8,954 nt of DNA, taken from NCBI GenBank assembly GCA_902782595.1, contig CACZNW010000067.1:1-8954 (forward strand), written 5' to 3'. This DNA comes from an uncultured Methanobrevibacter sp. GTDB lineage: Archaea; Methanobacteriota; Methanobacteria; Methanobacteriales; Methanobacteriaceae. The notes under the pieces were generated by a model. That model saw nothing but the letters and a program-made list of their open reading frames with translations. It did not search any database and was not told where the DNA came from. Of this stretch, positions 7,012 to 8,954 are shown piece by piece (within the stretch, counting starts at the first letter, position 1; the number at the start of each line of letters is the position of its first letter). Both the position numbers and the translations under genes were made by a program.

Positions 7012-7028
7012 TTGAAGTTATGGCTTTT

Positions 7029-7111
7029 AAATTTGGTTTCATAAGGTAACTGGATGTAATGAATCAGAAATTATTATCAACGATAACGTCAACAAATACC
7101 TAACCAAATTT
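7029..7111. repeat. Inverted repeat between the decayed and intact Rpn-like copies
   Basis: AAATTTGGTT-(5 nt)-AGGTA at 7029-7048 is matched in inverse by TACCT-AACCAAATTT at 7097-7111. The arms are identical except for a 5-nt insertion (TCATA) in the left one. The 48-bp centre contains TTATC-AAC-GATAA, a smaller 5-bp hairpin. The element fills most of the spacer between the two copies. It may be a terminal inverted-repeat remnant, a recombination scar or an RNA structure; no mobile-element gene is attached. Confidence 0.4.
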
Positions 7112-7138
7112 TAAACTGATTAATATTAAAAGGATCAT

Positions 7139-8089
7139 TCAAATGTCTATATGGTTTTTTGCAAGTGATTTTTTGGTTTTTTCAATCCAATTATCTTTTT
7201 CAGCAATAGTTTTATCAGTTTCAGCTTTATATGCTGCATATTCAGCTTTCAAGTCATCTAAACTTGTTTGTTCTGCTTCATATCCTTCGAGTTCATCGTA
7301 TTTAGAGTTATGCATACTTTTAACAACCATTTCTAACAACTCCCTTTTTCTTTTTAAATCATCACCAAATCTGAACTTAATAATCATTTTTAAAGCTAGA
7401 TATAAACCCATTTGATGATTGTAATTAATTCTTTCGATTGTTGCAAATTGATAGACCACATCTTCGATTACTTCTTTTACAAATTCACCATTTGCAAATA
7501 TGAGGCATAAGATAAACTGAACGTAGTCTGAATTTGTCAATCCGTGCTTATTATAGTCTTTTGATTTCAGAGTATTTAAGATTTTTTCAATTTTTTCACG
7601 ATTGTAAATTCTAAAATAGATTCTGAATGAACGTCCCTCAACTTCGTAGTCCTCATATTCCTTACCGTAGTCATGATCTGTGACTACAACAAGATAGCAT
7701 AATTTATTTTCCTGAAAACCACTGTATAGGCAGTATTCAAATATATCAACAACTTTGGATGGTTTCAGTATTCCCTTTTGCTGTTCTGCATTAACACATG
7801 CGTTACGTTTGACAATACCTCCTTCAGTTACGGTTTCAAAGTAATCCAGTTGGTTAGCTGTTCCGTCAATTACAAATACCATTGTGTCTTTGACTTCCTC
7901 AAAATTTCCGGGCAACTCCCATACTTCATGATATGTCCGAGGATAACTTCTTGAATTGGACCTAAACAGGAAATCAAGTGTTTGAGGATTTACGTCTTCA
8001 TTCATAATTAATTCGACCAGTTCGTTAATTTTGTCCATATTGTATTTCGAATTATGTCTATAATTTGAATTGAAATTATTCTGGATCAT
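7139..8089 (-). CDS. PD-(D/E)XK / Rpn-like putative nuclease-transposase family protein
   Basis: The protein has 316 residues. The N-terminus (1-60) is polar and Asn-rich. Residues 70-165 have a pattern I associate with the PD-(D/E)XK (Rpn/YhgA-like) family frequent in methanogen genomes: FVIDGTANQLDYFET (Asp82), then ACVNAEQQK (Glu102-Gln103-Gln104, the ExQ variant of ExK), CYLVVVTDHDYG, YEVEGRSFRIYFRIYN and helical KILNTLKSKDY, YVQFILCLIFA, LYLALKMIIKF. These would make it a metal-dependent DNA endonuclease that could promote recombination; activity is not shown. The C-terminus (270-310) is a short coiled coil (DDLKAEYAAYKAETDKTIAEKD), shorter than in relatives I recall. The frame is open to 8137, but AAGGAG 7 nt before ATG 8089 sets the start there. 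Spacing and a damaged copy immediately downstream suggest local duplication. Family assignment is by pattern only. Confidence 0.7.
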   Translation of the reverse strand: MIQNNFNSNYRHNSKYNMDKINELVELIMNEDVNPQTLDFLFRSNSRSYPRTYHEVWELPGNFEEVKDTMVFVIDGTANQLDYFETVTEGGIVKRNACVNAEQQKGILKPSKVVDIFEYCLYSGFQENKLCYLVVVTDHDYGKEYEDYEVEGRSFRIYFRIYNREKIEKILNTLKSKDYNKHGLTNSDYVQFILCLIFANGEFVKEVIEDVVYQFATIERINYNHQMGLYLALKMIIKFRFGDDLKRKRELLEMVVKSMHNSKYDELEGYEAEQTSLDDLKAEYAAYKAETDKTIAEKDNWIEKTKKSLAKNHIDI

Positions 8090-8096
8090 ATTATTT

Positions 8097-8102
8097 CTCC
8101 TT
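8097..8102 (-). promoter_or_regulatory. Ribosome-binding site that fixes the start at 8089
   Basis: The minus strand reads AAGGAGAAATAATATG, with AAGGAG 7 nt before the ATG. This excludes the in-frame ATG 16 codons upstream at 8137, which has no comparable site and would add a basic peptide. Confidence 0.8.
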
Positions 8103-8215
8103 ATTTTTTTAGATAACAATGGCAATTGGAATTTCATGCATTTCAGGGCAATTCAACCTCAAAAACATATGAAATTAAATCATTTCAATTGTATTTAAAT
8201 ATTTATTCCAAGTCT

Positions 8216-8223
8216 TATATATA
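8216..8223. promoter_or_regulatory. Strong TATA-like element of uncertain direction
   Basis: TATATATA flanked by T-rich sequence (TTATATATAG) lies in the spacer between two divergent genes. Rightward it would start a transcript near 8242-8246, where a short frame begins. Leftward it would give a leader of about 100 nt for the Rpn-like gene. AAATATTTAAATAC on the minus strand (about 8191-8204) is a second leftward candidate. Confidence 0.3.
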
Positions 8224-8241
8224 GTTTTTCATGATTTTACA

Positions 8242-8367
8242 ATGATAAAGGATGAAATATTCCATTTAAAAGTTATTCGAGTTATTGCAAGCCAAAAACA
8301 ATATTTTAATGAGATTAAAATTTTTCAAAAACACATCAATTTTAAAATAGAATTCAACAAAAAATAA
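8242..8367 (+). CDS. Possible 41-residue leaderless small protein (weak)
   Basis: An ATG at 8242 opens 41 codons to TAA at 8365-8367. The product is basic and aromatic/aliphatic, starting MIKDEIFHLKVIRVIASQKQ, and has no zinc, TM or signal motif. The TATA-like element at 8216-8223 sits at the spacing expected for a transcript starting at the ATG, as for the leaderless genes at 2575 and 2680. There is no ribosome site. In DNA this AT-rich a frame of this length can arise by chance, so it is listed only as a candidate. The rest of the 357-bp spacer (8090-8446) holds promoters, AT-rich sequence and a 6-bp inverted repeat (8170-8187), and nothing else that I recognise. Confidence 0.2.
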   Translation: MIKDEIFHLKVIRVIASQKQYFNEIKIFQKHINFKIEFNKK

Positions 8368-8405
8368 CTCCCCATATGATTTTCCCGATTAAAATGACAA
8401 ATAAG

Positions 8406-8441
8406 TTTATAACAAAATTAAACCATAATATTAAAAGGTGA
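8406..8441 (+). promoter_or_regulatory. Promoter and ribosome site of the DUF5518-like gene
   Basis: TTTATAA at 8406-8412 is a good box A. At archaeal spacing, transcription would start near 8434, directly before the ribosome site AGGTGA at 8436-8441, which lies 5 nt from ATG 8447. The in-frame GTG at 8438 is inside the ribosome site and so is not the start. The predicted leader is only about 12 nt. Confidence 0.6.
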
Positions 8442-8446
8442 CAATT

Positions 8447-8815
8447 ATGGCAAAATGGAGCGCAGTACTTTTTGGTTTCATACTAACAATTATAGTAAAG
8501 GCATTCTTTGCCCCATATGAATTTATAGGATTATTAATTGCAGGATTCATCACAGGATATGTTGCCCATTCCGGAGTATTAAGCGGTCTTTGGAATGCGG
8601 CCCTTGCCGGCGCATTGGGTACAATCATCGGCTCAATATTATTTATCATTGTTGCAACAATTGGAGGAAGCTTTGCCGGCATATTCGGCGGTTTGACAGG
8701 TTTTACCGTCTCCGGAGCTACAAGTCTTGTGGCGATTGTTGAATCAATAATCTATTATGCAATAGTTATGGGAATTACCGGAGCATTCGGAGGAGCAATT
8801 GCCTCTAAAGAATAA
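8447..8815 (+). CDS. DUF5518-like small membrane protein
   Basis: The 122-residue protein is almost wholly hydrophobic and Gly-rich, with about four membrane helices: roughly 4-20 (WSAVLFGFILTIIVKAFF), 25-41 (FIGLLIAGFITGYVAH), 48-72 (GLWNAALAGALGTIIGSILF) and 93-118 (SLVAIVESIIYYAIVMGITG), plus a Gly-rich stretch at 73-90. Length, helix order and small-residue GxxxG-like packing fit DUF5518, an uncharacterised family found mainly in Methanobacteriales and other archaea. No catalytic or transport motif is visible, and the function is unknown. The short basic N-terminus and charged end (ASKE) give little topology information. It is a single gene with a clear promoter and ribosome site. After its stop only AT-rich sequence follows (8816-8885), with a T-rich patch (ATATTTTTA) that could end transcription in archaeal fashion. 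Confidence 0.75.
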   Translation: MAKWSAVLFGFILTIIVKAFFAPYEFIGLLIAGFITGYVAHSGVLSGLWNAALAGALGTIIGSILFIIVATIGGSFAGIFGGLTGFTVSGATSLVAIVESIIYYAIVMGITGAFGGAIASKE

Positions 8816-8875
8816 CAAAACCCCAAATATTTTTAAAAGTAGAAAAAGAGGAAATAACTAAAAAAAAGCATTTAA

Positions 8876-8916
8876 ATAAAAATAGAAAAAAATAATAACA
8901 ATTCTATGTTATTATT
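8876..8916 (-). terminator. Hairpin terminator enclosing the stop codon of the leftward gene
   Basis: AATAATAACA (8891-8900) and TGTTATTATT (8907-8916) form a perfect 10-bp stem. The 6-nt loop carries the TAG stop of the minus-strand gene. On the minus strand the stem runs into a T7 tract followed by CTATTTTTATTT. The stem is all A-T except one G-C pair, so it is weak thermally, but the T-tracts fit archaeal termination. Confidence 0.65.
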
Positions 8917-8954
8917 TTATCAAGTTCATCCCTTTCTATACCATTTTTAATTTC
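8904..8954 (-). CDS. C-terminal fragment of an unidentified protein (runs in from the window edge)
   Basis: The minus strand is open from the window edge to TAG at 8906-8904, giving 16 residues: EIKNGIERDELDKIIT. This is a charged helical tail with no recognisable motif. The terminator hairpin built around the stop codon supports a real gene end here. The family cannot be assigned. Confidence 0.5.
   Translation of the reverse strand, partial: EIKNGIERDELDKIIT

Noticed and set aside
8090..8137. ATG at 8137 as start of the Rpn-like gene
   Set aside because: The AAGGAG site lies between it and the ATG at 8089, which is placed at ideal spacing.
8170..8187. TGAAAT-TAAATC-ATTTCA inverted repeat as an operator
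   Set aside because: A 6-bp AT-rich repeat is expected by chance in spacer of this composition and has no placement relative to a firm promoter.

Overview
The window looks like chromosome from a low-GC methanogenic archaeon of the Methanobacteriales, most likely Methanobrevibacter or a close relative. Pointers are the strong AT bias, archaeal box A (TATA) promoters, Shine-Dalgarno sites of the AGGAGGTGAT type, an Lhr-type archaeal helicase, a DUF5518-like four-helix membrane protein, a CxxC zinc-ribbon/single-TM protein, and a PD-(D/E)XK/Rpn-like protein of a kind common in these genomes. Family assignments come from reading motifs, not from a search. Genus level is an inference.

Layout. 1-78 (-): first 26 codons of an unidentified gene, divergent from 149-859 (+), a zinc-ribbon, membrane-anchored, PsbP-like protein that ends in a hairpin terminator. 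904-1731 (+): omega-amidase (Nit2)-like carbon-nitrogen hydrolase, convergent with only 1 bp to 1733-2575 (-), a HEAT-repeat protein with a TPR-like tail. That gene shares a divergent, apparently leaderless promoter region with 2680-3023 (+), a small RHH-like gene broken by a frameshift. 3063-3833 (-): short-chain dehydrogenase with its own terminator. 4099-6696 (+): full-length Lhr-type helicase, preceded by a long imperfect palindrome. 6679-7011 (-): decayed C-terminal copy of the Rpn-like gene that lies intact next to it at 7139-8089 (-). 8090-8446: AT-rich spacer with a weak 41-codon ORF candidate. 8447-8815 (+): DUF5518-like membrane protein. 8904-8954 (-): last 16 codons of another gene, with a terminator hairpin whose loop contains the stop codon.

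The genes do not form one pathway. They are mostly single transcription units in alternating orientation: housekeeping enzymes (amidase, SDR, Lhr) with small lineage-specific genes between them. The accessory signal is concentrated in two places: the frameshifted small gene at 2680-3023 and the duplicated/decayed Rpn-like locus at 6679-8089. I found no RNA gene, CRISPR array or complete insertion sequence, and no convincing new multi-gene system. Several start codons are placed downstream of the longest reading frame because a ribosome site or terminator occupies the upstream part.
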